This document shows positions 8,647 to 16,199 of a stretch of DNA of 46,839 bases, in pieces (positions within the stretch are counted from its first letter, which is position 1; each line of letters starts with the position of its first letter). The notes below the pieces were generated by a model. The model saw nothing but the letters and a program-made list of their open reading frames with translations. It was not told the DNA's origin and ran no database searches. The DNA is from Lachnospiraceae bacterium UBA2864 (GTDB taxonomy: Bacteria; Bacillota; Clostridia; Lachnospirales; Lachnospiraceae). Position numbers and translations under genes: made by a program. The DNA lies in contig DEFA01000039.1 of the NCBI GenBank assembly GCA_002350525.1, forward strand, positions 21,797 to 68,635. Direction: 5' to 3'.

Positions 8647-8699
8647 AGGATTATGGTTGTCAAGAAATAATTTATATTAGGAAGCGTCCTTGCAATTCC

Positions 8700-9026
8700 T
8701 TATATACCATACTTTTTCTCTCTCATTTTGAAAGCTGATCTTCCTCCCTCAAGAATTGATATAACGTTCTTTTTAACTTCCTCGTCATCTATTGAACCTA
8801 TTCCATTGTCACTAATCTTCCCATATCCCTCATTTTCTTCCATTGTGATAATCTGTTCTGCGTCACCGAAAACTGGTATATTTGCATTATGTGTTGCAAG
8901 AATATATTGCCTTTTAATTTTATTATCACGTAAAGTTTTAACCAAATTTTCTGCTATAAATGAATTATCAAGATTATCTTCAGGTTGATCAATAATCAGT
9001 GGATCCTTATTATCCAATAGTCTACT
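8700..9026 (-). pseudogene. C-terminal fragment of an SMC-like ATPase
   Basis: About 107 codons read open from a TAG at 9029-9027 to 8700. They contain the end of an ABC/SMC-type ATPase: Walker B LIIDQPEDNLDN followed by the H-loop ILATHNANIPVFGDAEQI. Walker A and the coiled-coil part are absent, so this is the tail of a large gene such as an AAA_23-type defence ATPase, cut at its 5' side. A TTG inside the fragment could act as a start, but a protein without Walker A would not hydrolyse ATP. The broken end lies next to a GGTGCCTGTCACC repeat. Confidence 0.75.
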
Positions 9027-9057
9027 CTACATCTGATTTTTTTACTACTCAATTTGC

Positions 9058-9079
9058 ATTCTTCACGGTGACAGGCACC
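9058..9079. repeat. GGTGCCTGTCACC palindromic repeat, copy A
   Basis: An imperfect palindrome, CGGTGACAGGCACC with upstream ATTCTTCA. The same 22-base string occurs at 11813-11834, and its 14-base core at 9371-9384. Such motifs are typical of REP-like repeats mobilised by REP-associated tyrosine transposases; no such transposase is in the window. Confidence 0.6.
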
Positions 9080-9112
9080 ACTGTCCTCGCTTATTGAATG
9101 CTCCCTATATTG

Positions 9113-9192
9113 GAAATATATCGCTCATTTTATCAATCACGATTGAAATATATCGATCATTTTATCGATCACGATTGAAATATATCGATCAT
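9113..9192. repeat. 32-bp tandem repeat, 2.5 units
   Basis: Units at 9113-9144 and 9145-9176 differ at two positions; a half unit follows at 9177-9192. The unit contains ATATATCGATCAT and TCGATCACGATT. It lies in the non-coding stretch 9027-9341, which otherwise shows only the GGTGCCTGTCACC repeat and a decayed copy of an AGGACGCCGT hairpin near 9262. Confidence 0.7.
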
Positions 9193-9341
9193 GGACAATT
9201 TTTATCGTTTAATGGAAATCTCTATAATCTCAATTCTAAAGAAAAGCAGTGCAAAAAAATAGGACGCCGTCGTAACGTCGCCCTTACAAAACCTCTCGTT
9301 TTTGGTTCCTATGCATATTATAGGAGCTTCTGAATCCATAA

Positions 9342-10820
9342 TCAACCGCTTTTATAGGAATCCCTGTTCTCGGTGACAGGCACCGCTGTTGAATTATTTA
9401 TTAAAATCCATTTGCCATCTCTATCCGATCCTTCTCTTGTTAATTCTCCTTTCTCTTGTAAATGAGCAATTGCTCTATCGACTTTTTGACGAGATAAACC
9501 TAATTTTTCTTCAATCTCTCTTTTGGTAACTCTAGGATTATACCTAATTATTGCCTTAATATCTTTATAACGCTGAAGCATTTCATCTGCTTTTTTTTCT
9601 ACTCGGGTTTCTACTCGATTTTCTACTCGGTTTGTAATTTTCGAGTTGTAATTCAGATTCTTTAATATCAAAATGAAAGAATCATACTGAGATTTGAATA
9701 TCGGTGAAAATTCATCATGATAATTATACTGTGTCTTGTAATCCCCTATGATTTTCTTGAAACCACTACCTCTGCGTTCCATATAATTCAATCTCTGAAA
9801 GACATCAGCAATAATTGGATTTCTTCTTCTGGATGGGACTAGCATAATATCTCTATCCTGCACATTTATTCCATCGCACATACCACCTGGTGAATATATC
9901 TCGAGTCTGTCATCATAAATATCTATATGGACTTCACTTCCAACCTCTAGATAATTACGATGAATTAAAGCGTTTACAATCCCTTCCATAACAGGTCTTT
10001 CCGGATAGTCAGGTTGTTCAACCCTTCTATCAACCTCTTTGAACCACGCTTTGCGTGTATTTCTTTTAACAAAAGCAAGGCTTTCCTGTAATAATGAAAT
10101 AAGGCTCCCACTATATTCAGCATCATCCAAAGCATCTTGTTGTCCAGAAGCCATTGTTAAACCATTCCAATGCGTACAAAAGACTCTTGAATGGCGTATT
10201 GGAGATTCATCCGCTAACAGAGCACCTGCATTATTCAAAATCCCATCAGCCCCAACTAATCCAAATGACTCATAATCTGATTCAGTGAACTCCTTTTGGG
10301 TCCGCTGATAGTAAACTGACTTAAGCTTTGAAAATGCCATGTCTGATAATTTATATCCCGAAGGAAGACTATCATAGGTTTTACCAGTTCCTTTTAATGT
10401 CAGCTCCCTTAATTTTATTGCATCACAAGGAACACTATCATTACCCGCACGATAATAAGCTGTTCTATCATGTTTTCCTATATAATAGTATGGTGTTTCA
10501 CTTCCTGGATAAACCTCTACTAGGATCAACTGTGCATCACCAATAGTTTCAAATCTAAGTTCAAAGACCGGCACTGGATCCATTCTGTCACGTATAAAAC
10601 GACTAATCTTATCAGCGGTATTCTTTGCATCAGTCAAACCAACCAGCTCATCAGTTTTATCTTCAATACCATATATTAAAGTGCCACCAACGCCATTTGC
10701 AAATGCACTAATACTTTTAAGCCAACTTCGAGTATCTTTTTCCTCTAACATCTGCTTCTTATCATAATCCGTTGTTTCTCCTATTAAGTTTTTAATCTCT
10801 TCTTTTTTGATAATCCGCAT
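9342..10820 (-). CDS. Schlafen-like AlbA_2 ATPase/regulator with C-terminal wHTH
   Basis: 492 residues. The N-terminal AlbA_2 domain (about 1-130) shows LKSISAFANGVGGTLIYGIED. A GHKL-type ATPase region (about 275-345) has EGIVNALIHRNYLEVGSEVHI and LEIYSPGGM. A winged helix lies at about 415-475 (TKREIEEKLGLSRQKVDRAIAHL). This family is annotated as ATP-binding DNA-binding regulators; targets are unknown. A 12-bp motif repeated three times (about 9598-9633) encodes the in-frame RVEN-RVET-RVEK linker. The last codons (TAVPVTENR) are written by a GGTGCCTGTCACC repeat (9371-9384), so the natural C-terminus was probably altered by that insertion. Confidence 0.85.
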   Translation of the reverse strand: MRIIKKEEIKNLIGETTDYDKKQMLEEKDTRSWLKSISAFANGVGGTLIYGIEDKTDELVGLTDAKNTADKISRFIRDRMDPVPVFELRFETIGDAQLILVEVYPGSETPYYYIGKHDRTAYYRAGNDSVPCDAIKLRELTLKGTGKTYDSLPSGYKLSDMAFSKLKSVYYQRTQKEFTESDYESFGLVGADGILNNAGALLADESPIRHSRVFCTHWNGLTMASGQQDALDDAEYSGSLISLLQESLAFVKRNTRKAWFKEVDRRVEQPDYPERPVMEGIVNALIHRNYLEVGSEVHIDIYDDRLEIYSPGGMCDGINVQDRDIMLVPSRRRNPIIADVFQRLNYMERRGSGFKKIIGDYKTQYNYHDEFSPIFKSQYDSFILILKNLNYNSKITNRVENRVETRVEKKADEMLQRYKDIKAIIRYNPRVTKREIEEKLGLSRQKVDRAIAHLQEKGELTREGSDRDGKWILINNSTAVPVTENRDSYKSG

Positions 10821-11031
10821 ATTTATATCATACCTTTATATATAATAATTATTACTCATCCAATAACAATCCTAAAAGCTTTATTAGAATTATTTTCTTT
10901 TCAGTCTATATTAATTTGCATATTCCTATCAACCTGCATATCAAGATCATCAATTATCTTTCAATGCAAATTTCGGTTAAACCGATCGATGTTTTCATTA
11001 TTTACTGACCAGTTGTTTTATTAGTATCTGA

Positions 11032-11184
11032 TCATTTTCCAGTAAGTTTAAATATTCCGAGCTGGGCGTACCACCAATCCGCAATCGGATACCGCTGGTC
11101 CGCGACAGCGTACCTCCTTGTTTTTGATGTTGCAATCCACGCGATAATGCAACTAATCCATACTGTAAACGACTCTATTGCCAT
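11032..11184 (-). CDS. Possible 50-residue membrane peptide over IS21-like repeats
   Basis: GGGGGAG lies seven bases before ATG 11184. The frame reads MAIESFTVWISCIIAWIATS, a possible membrane segment, then RRYAVADQRYPIADWWYAQ and stops at 11032. The seven-residue peptide repeat RYAVADQ/RYPIADW corresponds exactly to a 21-bp DNA repeat resembling the one downstream of istB at 19.6 kb. A promoter with the XRE operator lies just upstream (11224-11274). It may be a real regulated small gene or an open frame fortuitously written by the repeats. This is the only gene candidate between 10821 and 11274. Confidence 0.4.
   Translation of the reverse strand: MAIESFTVWISCIIAWIATSKTRRYAVADQRYPIADWWYAQLGIFKLTGK
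11069..11114. repeat. 21-bp phased repeats resembling an IS21 end
   Basis: Two 21-bp units beginning TACCACC and TACCGCT, then a final TACC. Positions 11088-11114 match 19659-19685, downstream of the istB gene, at 23 of 27 bases. Phased 20-22-bp repeats are typical of the transposase-binding ends of IS21 elements, so this is probably a relic end. Confidence 0.55.
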
Positions 11185-11223
11185 GTCTTTTCTCCCCCTC
11201 TATCACGGCAGATACATATAATT

Positions 11224-11274
11224 ATCCTACTTTACGGATTTTTAGATTATAAAACAAACTCCCACTTATGTACA
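11224..11274 (-). promoter_or_regulatory. Promoter with third XRE operator copy
   Basis: On the minus strand, TGTACA (11274-11269), a 17-base spacer and TATAAT (11251-11246) precede ATCCGTAAAGTAGGAT (about 11240-11224). The operator lies at the predicted start site, six bases downstream of the -10, not over the -10 as in the other two copies. It begins directly after the XRE copy 2 stop codon and points at the 50-codon frame. Confidence 0.55.
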
Positions 11275-11655
11275 TTATTCCTTTGGTTTTTTACCATTTT
11301 CATAAATATCCATTGCCATTTTCATTGCCTGTACATAACCTAAAAGCCTGGCCTGTGCTTCTGCACTAAATGAATTATATGAACTGACTATCTGTCCAAC
11401 TTCTGTGTCCGCATCCACTGCAAACCACTTATCCGGATTACTTCTATTCCCTCTCGTTTCCACTCCAGAAAGCAGCCACTCTGGCGTAACATTAAGCACC
11501 TTACAGATGATCATAATCTTCTCAGCAGTTGGATTGGTCTTCTTCTTTTTCCAATCACTAACTGTGGTTTGTGGAATCCCCGTTTTTTCAGAAAACTCCT
11601 TTTGCGTCATATTATATTCTTCAAGCTTTGCAAATATTCTATCTCTAATCGTCAT
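11275..11655 (-). CDS. XRE-family repressor (copy 2)
   Basis: 126 residues, almost identical to the regulator at 5763-6131 over the helix-turn-helix (about 1-75) and diverging in the C-terminal third (VGQIVSSYNSFSAEAQARLL). It is downstream of the same consensus promoter and operator as copy 1. Its NYN partner is reduced to a short stub. The divergence suggests an old duplication with the DNA-binding part conserved, so both proteins probably bind the same three operators. Intact. Confidence 0.9.
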   Translation of the reverse strand: MTIRDRIFAKLEEYNMTQKEFSEKTGIPQTTVSDWKKKKTNPTAEKIMIICKVLNVTPEWLLSGVETRGNRSNPDKWFAVDADTEVGQIVSSYNSFSAEAQARLLGYVQAMKMAMDIYENGKKPKE

Positions 11656-11668
11656 ATCTCATTCCCCA

Positions 11669-11734
11669 TTATGAGTTTAATCCGTCTATATGTCCAAAAA
11701 GACTCGGTTTGATCTTACTCCACATTGGATAAAG
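11669..11734 (-). pseudogene. Stub of the NYN gene (cassette copy 2)
   Basis: About 21 codons just upstream of XRE copy 2 read LYPMWSKIKPSLFGHIDGLN and a TAA. They match the C-terminus of the NYN protein at 6.1 kb (LDPMWNKIKPSLFEHIDGLN). The rest of the gene is deleted up to the promoter. Confidence 0.8.
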
Positions 11735-11748
11735 AGTGTTTTTAATTT

Positions 11749-11791
11749 ATCCTACTATACGGATTATATATCCTATATAATTGCCTGTCAA
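11749..11791 (-). promoter_or_regulatory. Consensus promoter with overlapping XRE operator (copy 2)
   Basis: TTGACA (11791-11786), 17-base spacer, TATAAT (11768-11763) and operator ATCCGTATAGTAGGAT overlapping the -10 on the minus strand. The layout is the same as at 6918-6961. It now drives the NYN stub and XRE copy 2. Confidence 0.75.
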
Positions 11792-11845
11792 CTGCAAAGG
11801 TGATGTTCACATATTCTTCACGGTGACAGGCACCTATATATTATC

Positions 11846-12175
11846 TCGGCATCATACTATTTTGAATGGGAGCACTTGATCAATGCAGCCACCAGGAAAG
11901 CCAAGACCGGCGATAAATACATGCTCCAGCCAGAAGGATCCGCTGTCACCTGGATCGCAGGACTTTACCGGATCGAGAATATATCCGGTATTCAGGTCCC
12001 ATTATTCACGATCCTTACAAGAGAACCGAGTGAAGAGATCCGATTCATCTATGACCGAATGCCGGTCATTTTGCCTGGAGATGACATCGAAAAATGGATC
12101 GATCCGGTCAACAAACCGGATGAGATCATTAAGAATGCTATGACGGATATGGTATTCGAGAAGATTATAGCGTAA
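11846..12175 (+). pseudogene. C-terminal part of an SRAP (HMCES/YedK) protein
   Basis: The frame reads SASYYFEWEH, then AGLYRIENISG, LFTILTREPS and RMPVILPGDDIEKWI. These are the GFYEW-like, FAGLW-like and MPVIL blocks of SOS-response-associated peptidases, which crosslink to abasic sites in single-stranded DNA. The N-terminal half with catalytic Cys2 is missing, and the frame is cut right after a GGTGCCTGTCACC repeat (11813-11834). A TTG at 11876 could start a 99-residue product, but it would lack the active site. Confidence 0.8.
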
Positions 12176-12186
12176 CAATCCAAACA
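12170..12186 (+). repeat. 17-bp direct repeat flanking the HTH gene
   Basis: GCGTAACAATCCAAACA here recurs with one mismatch at 12945-12961, on the other side of the gene at 12261-12920. The left copy covers the SRAP stop codon. It could be a footprint of insertion or duplication of the segment between. Confidence 0.4.
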
Positions 12187-12202
12187 ATATAGTCGAAGAA
12201 AT

Positions 12203-12240
12203 GCCGGAGCAAGCGCACTCTGAAGCGCTCACGCTCCGGC
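12203..12240. terminator. Hairpin between convergent genes
   Basis: Stem GCCGGAGC (12203-12210) / GCTCCGGC (12233-12240) with an inner AGCGC/GCGCT pair. It lies between the plus-strand SRAP remnant and the minus-strand HTH gene. No strong T-run is present. Confidence 0.5.
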
Positions 12241-12260
12241 TGTATTAATGAGCCCCATTT

Positions 12261-12920
12261 TTATGAAAATCGGTTACAGATAGCTTGCTCCAAATGTTCC
12301 GAGAACTTTCGGTCCTTTAACCTCCCCTTCAGTTCGACGACTTTCCCATACGTCTTCATCACGGTCGCCCGTGTGATGCTCTTCTCTTTCTGGTCCACGA
12401 ACATCTCTCCGCCGTGAACCTTATACGTAAAGTCCAGACCTTTGCTGGTGGTGAAAAGGCATCCCTGCAGGTAGATTAACTCCTGCCAGAGCTTCTCTTC
12501 TTTTTCGGCATCCGTTCTATTGTTGTTCCTCTTCCTGACCCTATACTGTTTCTGCCTCTCTGCCTTGATACTGATATCTGGGAGGTTGTAGATAGTGTGT
12601 GCGTATGGAAGGTAGGAATTGATACTTGCACGTTTCAGGCCGGTCTCCTCGGTGATCTGAGCCACAGTCAGACCCGGGGCATACAGTTCTTGAACTCTAC
12701 GACTTAGTGAGGTTGAATAGATCCCACCTGTGATCAGCAACTTCCAGGCTTTCATAACTGTGATGTTGAAGCGATCGGCGAAATCGTGCAGGCTGATGTG
12801 ATTTTGGCCTTCTGACTGCCGATCTTCAACAGGATCACCATAGTAATCACACACAGCAGTTAGGAGTTCCTGCATGGTGGTAGCAGCGTTATAGTTTGGT
12901 TTCCGCTTATGTGCTGGCAT
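12261..12920 (-). CDS. HTH DNA-binding protein, unknown role
   Basis: 219 residues. Two helix-turn-helix-like segments are visible: about 45-70 (HDFADRFNITVMKAWKLLIT) and about 86-108 (LTVAQITEETGLKRASINSY). A basic linker (RQKQYRVRKRNNNR) and a C-terminal part with predicted beta strands follow (LDFTYKVHGGEMFV). The architecture recalls recombinase- or sigma-like regulators of mobile elements, but I do not recognise the family. The start has no overlapping neighbour and is convergent with the SRAP remnant. Confidence 0.7.
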   Translation of the reverse strand: MPAHKRKPNYNAATTMQELLTAVCDYYGDPVEDRQSEGQNHISLHDFADRFNITVMKAWKLLITGGIYSTSLSRRVQELYAPGLTVAQITEETGLKRASINSYLPYAHTIYNLPDISIKAERQKQYRVRKRNNNRTDAEKEEKLWQELIYLQGCLFTTSKGLDFTYKVHGGEMFVDQKEKSITRATVMKTYGKVVELKGRLKDRKFSEHLEQAICNRFS

Positions 12921-13046
12921 AACTTATAATCCTCCAGTCTAAATGCGTAACATTCCAAACAGTCATCTCTAAAAAAATAGGCTACTCGCCGTTTATTATT
13001 CTCACTCTTATTATTATCTTCGACTGTGGTCATCCACAGGTGATTA

Positions 13047-13259
13047 TTACTTTACATCGCTTGACTCGTCCTCTTCCCTCACAAGCTCTTCAATCGGAAC
13101 ATCCAAGGCTCTTGCTATCAGCCTCAAATCGCTCAAGCTGTCCCAGTCGCCACGCTCAATCTTACTTATCTTCGATTGGCTGAAACCTACCATTACTCCG
13201 AGCTGTTCTTGACTTCATCCCTTCTGTCTTCAGTACTTTCGTATCCTTTCTCCGCTCAA
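13047..13259 (-). pseudogene. XRE-family regulator broken by two in-frame TGA codons
   Basis: From a TTG at 13259, with GGAGG eight bases upstream, the frame reads SGERIRKY, TGA (13232-13230), RQKG, TGA (13217-13215), SQEQLGVMVGFSQSKISKIE and on to a stop at 13047. Once the stops are bridged it is a perfect Cro/CI helix-turn-helix of 70 residues. The second stop sits where Trp is common in the family (KGWSQEQL). A later ATG would give 49 residues lacking part of the HTH. It is immediately downstream of the Qat operon. Confidence 0.75.
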
Positions 13260-13278
13260 CTGCACCACCTCCGTTGTT

Positions 13279-13323
13279 CCTCCGAGTCGGCATTAATATT
13301 TTACAACCTCGCCGACCCGGAGG
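13279..13323. promoter_or_regulatory. Inverted repeat before the XRE pseudogene
   Basis: CCTCCGAGTCGGC (13279-13291) and GCCGACCCGGAGG (13311-13323) pair over 13 bp with one mismatch around a 19-base loop. It could end Qat transcription or be the operator of the dead XRE gene. Confidence 0.45.
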
Positions 13324-13377
13324 TCTATAGCTTATTTGAAATAAACCCACTCTTTTCTATCTGGGAATCCCGTTCAC

Positions 13378-14115
13378 TTACGCAAGCTTGTATTTCTGGA
13401 CGAGTGGATAAATCATACCCCAATATCCCTTGCAGCTAATATCAACAAGTATATCTGGCAGCCATCCAACCATCAACTTATTCATTGCCTGAAATACATC
13501 GGCCGAGATATAACGGAGAAATACCCCGTTATCAGTCTCTTCCATATAATCTTTACAGTACATGTAGCAAATGGATCTTAATCCCCAATAATTGAAAAGC
13601 ACACCCATTGCAGTCTTTAACTGTTCGATATTCTTCGGAAAATCCTCTCTATCGAAAAGATCTGCCGCATGTTTTCTCTTCATGGAAATATACTGCTGAA
13701 CAGTTTTATTTTTACCAATTGTCTTTACCATTTTCTTTGTCGAAAACGATATGTGTTCATTAGCACTATTAGCGCCAAGCATTTTTAACAACTCTATCTG
13801 AGAAGCATGATACTCAGTGAATCCAGATGAAGTAGCATATTTCACTTTATCTCCACGGGCATATGTTTCCGCGTCCAAGATGTGTGTGAATTCGTGAAAC
13901 AAAATGTACGGTTCAATAATAAGGTTATCTGCCACAATCAAAGTATGCTCTTGAGTTTCTGGATTATACTTGGATTGTGCAACACTATCGAACCCTTCGC
14001 TATCTGCTTTTACCAAGGAAACTGTTTTTGATTCAAATGTGTAAGGCGGAAAGCTATCTATATCCATAAAATCTTTATAATCTTCTTCTAGTTTTTTAAC
14101 TTCCGACTTTATCAT
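13378..14115 (-). CDS. HEXXH metalloprotein, fifth gene of the Qat operon
   Basis: 245 residues. The start is ATG 14115: its ATGA overlaps the qatD stop, and GGAGG lies five bases upstream. The core motif is ILFHEFTHILDAETYARGD (HEXXH at about 74-78), followed 23 residues later by Glu in SGFTEYHASQIELLKML. This spacing fits a zincin with two His and a downstream Glu as zinc ligands. The remainder is helical with no signal peptide, so it is predicted cytoplasmic. I know of no assigned role; coupling to qatD suggests an effector, processing or regulatory partner of Qat. It could instead be an unrelated ImmA/IrrE-like protease inserted at the operon end. Confidence 0.75.
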   Translation of the reverse strand: MIKSEVKKLEEDYKDFMDIDSFPPYTFESKTVSLVKADSEGFDSVAQSKYNPETQEHTLIVADNLIIEPYILFHEFTHILDAETYARGDKVKYATSSGFTEYHASQIELLKMLGANSANEHISFSTKKMVKTIGKNKTVQQYISMKRKHAADLFDREDFPKNIEQLKTAMGVLFNYWGLRSICYMYCKDYMEETDNGVFLRYISADVFQAMNKLMVGWLPDILVDISCKGYWGMIYPLVQKYKLA

Positions 14116-14846
14116 TTTACCTCCAAAATCAGATTGCAATTATCCTCTACTTGTTTTTTAACATTTTCTCCTCGCATTTCCTCCAGACCTTTTACAATAG
14201 TCTGTAATTCCTTTTTAAGATCTATTGCTCCGGAGAACTTCTTTGTAAAAGGTGCATCCGTTTCAAGCAGTAATTTGTCTGCGGGGATTACCTTGATTGT
14301 CTCCTGCCCCGACTTTGTTTTCAGCATCCTTGGATTAATGGAAAACCATGCACCAGCTTCAATCGCTCTTTTCCGTTCAGCCGCAGTCCCAGTGAACCAA
14401 TGGAAGATGCAAATGTTATTTTGAAAGGTTCCCGCCTTCGCCAGTTCGTCGAGAACCGCTCCGGCAGCTTTTACAGAGTGGATTGAAAGCACCTTATTAC
14501 CTTCATCAGCACAAGCCTTAGCAATTTTCCGAAAGCTGGAAAGCTGCTGCTCTTTGAATGCTATGTAACTTGAATTGAAATCGAGTCCGATTTCTCCTAT
14601 GTATCTGCTATTCTTTATCAACTTCAGAAACAAATCAATCTCCGATTCTCTTTCAGCAATCAGTTGAGGATGAAAACCCAAACCGACTTTTATGTTATCC
14701 ACGCCGGAGCAGAACTGCTTCTCCCTTTCATATGCTCTAGGAGTCGTTCCAACAGCAATGATACCGGTATCAGAATTGCTGAACTCACGGATCAATGTTT
14801 GCATGTTTTCCATCAAATCTAGATGGAAATGTGTATCAATTAGCAT
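14112..14846 (-). CDS. qatD: QatD, TatD-like metal-dependent DNase
   Basis: 244 residues of the TatD fold. All main metal ligands are visible: HFH at residues 6-8, Glu in IGEIGLDF, His in LSIHSVKAAG, His in IFHWFTG, and Asp in LLETDAPF. TatD enzymes are 3'-5' exonucleases. In Qat anti-phage systems this is the fourth core component. It overlaps the end of qatC by 11 bases and shares an ATGA with the metalloprotein gene downstream, so all are translated from one message. Intact and of normal length. Confidence 0.92.
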   Translation of the reverse strand: MLIDTHFHLDLMENMQTLIREFSNSDTGIIAVGTTPRAYEREKQFCSGVDNIKVGLGFHPQLIAERESEIDLFLKLIKNSRYIGEIGLDFNSSYIAFKEQQLSSFRKIAKACADEGNKVLSIHSVKAAGAVLDELAKAGTFQNNICIFHWFTGTAAERKRAIEAGAWFSINPRMLKTKSGQETIKVIPADKLLLETDAPFTKKFSGAIDLKKELQTIVKGLEEMRGENVKKQVEDNCNLILEVK

Positions 14847-16197
14847 CCTCTTTCTCCAGACTATCCCTAATCCACTGATCTACTTCCATAAGGCCTCGAT
14901 AATAAGTATCCGCCAATTCTGTCAGATAGGGAGCATCCATTTCAAGTGGCCCAGGTTTGTGAATCAATGCATCTTTAGCCTTTGGATTATTCTTCAATCT
15001 TTCTATTGCATATTGGAAAGAACGAATCTGTTCTCCTTTTGCTTCTCGATTGTTCACCAGTTCAGTGACATTCGAATCCATATAAACTGAAGGATCAAAG
15101 TCCCCGAATGCCTTATGCATCGCAGCCCGGCGAATAATGCACGGAAGGCAATGACCACAGTGGTTAGATTTCCCACTTTGAATACTAACTGTGTTTACCG
15201 ATGAACAGGAATATGATTGTGCCATTGCAATTTTCAGGACTTCTCTATTAAGGCACTCTGCCGCCATCTCACCCTTTGTTTTGTTCCAGTAAGGGTTTGA
15301 AATTGAAAACCCAAAAATATCGGAAACCACTTCATTCCACAGTTTCAAATAGAACGGATGCGTAGTCCTGGTACTGTGTGAACCAATTCGAGTAGAATCC
15401 AATGGTACATTTAAGGCGATTAGCCCATTTTCTGGCATCAGCAGTTGTGTGCATCCTTGTGTCCCGCTCATCGCAAACAACGCAATAGCAATAAAGAGGA
15501 AAGACCTGCTCCTCTGGGTTTTATCTTTCTCACCATCAGTTAATTCAATGTCATCGAGATTTGTCCAATAGTACGCATTATCGTGCAATATGTTTCCGTA
15601 CATTTCATTGAGAACAGAGAGAAGATCAGTTTGCCAATGACGAACGCGCGACTCGGCAGCATGGCTAACAAGCAGAGTGGGCTGTCCTTGCTCCATATAA
15701 TTAATTGCAGCAATAAGGCTATCCATTCCCCCTGAGAAAAGAGAAGCCACACAGTATACATCTGTCCTATCGTTTGCTTTGTCATCCTGAGCTAACTTCT
15801 TTTCCCGCTTGGTAAATTCTAGCGTCCACAAATCCCCTGTCAGGAATTTTAGCATACGCTCGAAAGATTCTTTATGATTTATCCATCCCGTATTGAATAC
15901 TGGAATTGTAATCGTTATTTCTCTTGACCATGAATCTTGTGCCTGCTTCGATCGAGATATTCGCATATCCGCAATATAAACAAGCAATCCAAGAAGAATC
16001 ACATCAAATCCTGTTTCTGATGGGAAAACCTTTTTACGTCTCAAATCAGTAATCGTACGTTCCAATCCGTACCTAAACCTTCCATCTGATGACAGCACTG
16101 GAATCTCAGTGAAAATAGTACTTGTACTTTCATCTTCACTTGAGGCGATAGCATGTAAGCTCTCATCAAACGAAAGCGCGATATGATATCTATACAT
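14836..16197 (-). CDS. qatC: QatC, QueC-like protein
   Basis: 453 residues. The PP-loop ATP-binding motif SGGMDS lies at 155-160, and a zinc site follows: Cys331 with Cys347, Cys350 and Cys353 in CGHCLPC. Both are hallmarks of QueC, the 7-cyano-7-deazaguanine synthase of queuosine synthesis. The protein is about twice the size of housekeeping QueC, with an extra N-terminal domain of about 145 residues, as in the Qat defence family. No other queuosine genes are nearby, which supports a defence role; its actual substrate is not known to me. It starts two bases after qatB. Confidence 0.93.
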   Translation of the reverse strand: MYRYHIALSFDESLHAIASSEDESTSTIFTEIPVLSSDGRFRYGLERTITDLRRKKVFPSETGFDVILLGLLVYIADMRISRSKQAQDSWSREITITIPVFNTGWINHKESFERMLKFLTGDLWTLEFTKREKKLAQDDKANDRTDVYCVASLFSGGMDSLIAAINYMEQGQPTLLVSHAAESRVRHWQTDLLSVLNEMYGNILHDNAYYWTNLDDIELTDGEKDKTQRSRSFLFIAIALFAMSGTQGCTQLLMPENGLIALNVPLDSTRIGSHSTRTTHPFYLKLWNEVVSDIFGFSISNPYWNKTKGEMAAECLNREVLKIAMAQSYSCSSVNTVSIQSGKSNHCGHCLPCIIRRAAMHKAFGDFDPSVYMDSNVTELVNNREAKGEQIRSFQYAIERLKNNPKAKDALIHKPGPLEMDAPYLTELADTYYRGLMEVDQWIRDSLEKEDAN

Positions 16198-16199
16198 GT

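Noticed and set aside
9113..9192. CRISPR array
   Set aside because: Repeats are directly adjacent with no spacers, and no cas genes are present.
13047..13259. TGA read as tryptophan (alternative code)
   Set aside because: Intact genes throughout the window use TGG for Trp and TGA as a stop (for example qatC and qatD), and the NYN TGA replaces a glycine position.
13162..13350. 62-residue minus-strand ORF
   Set aside because: Out-of-frame reading through the XRE pseudogene; the HTH signature lies in another frame.
14836..16197. Housekeeping queC (queuosine biosynthesis)
   Set aside because: About twice the usual length with an extra N-terminal domain, and flanked by KAP ATPase, QatB and TatD genes, not queDEF.
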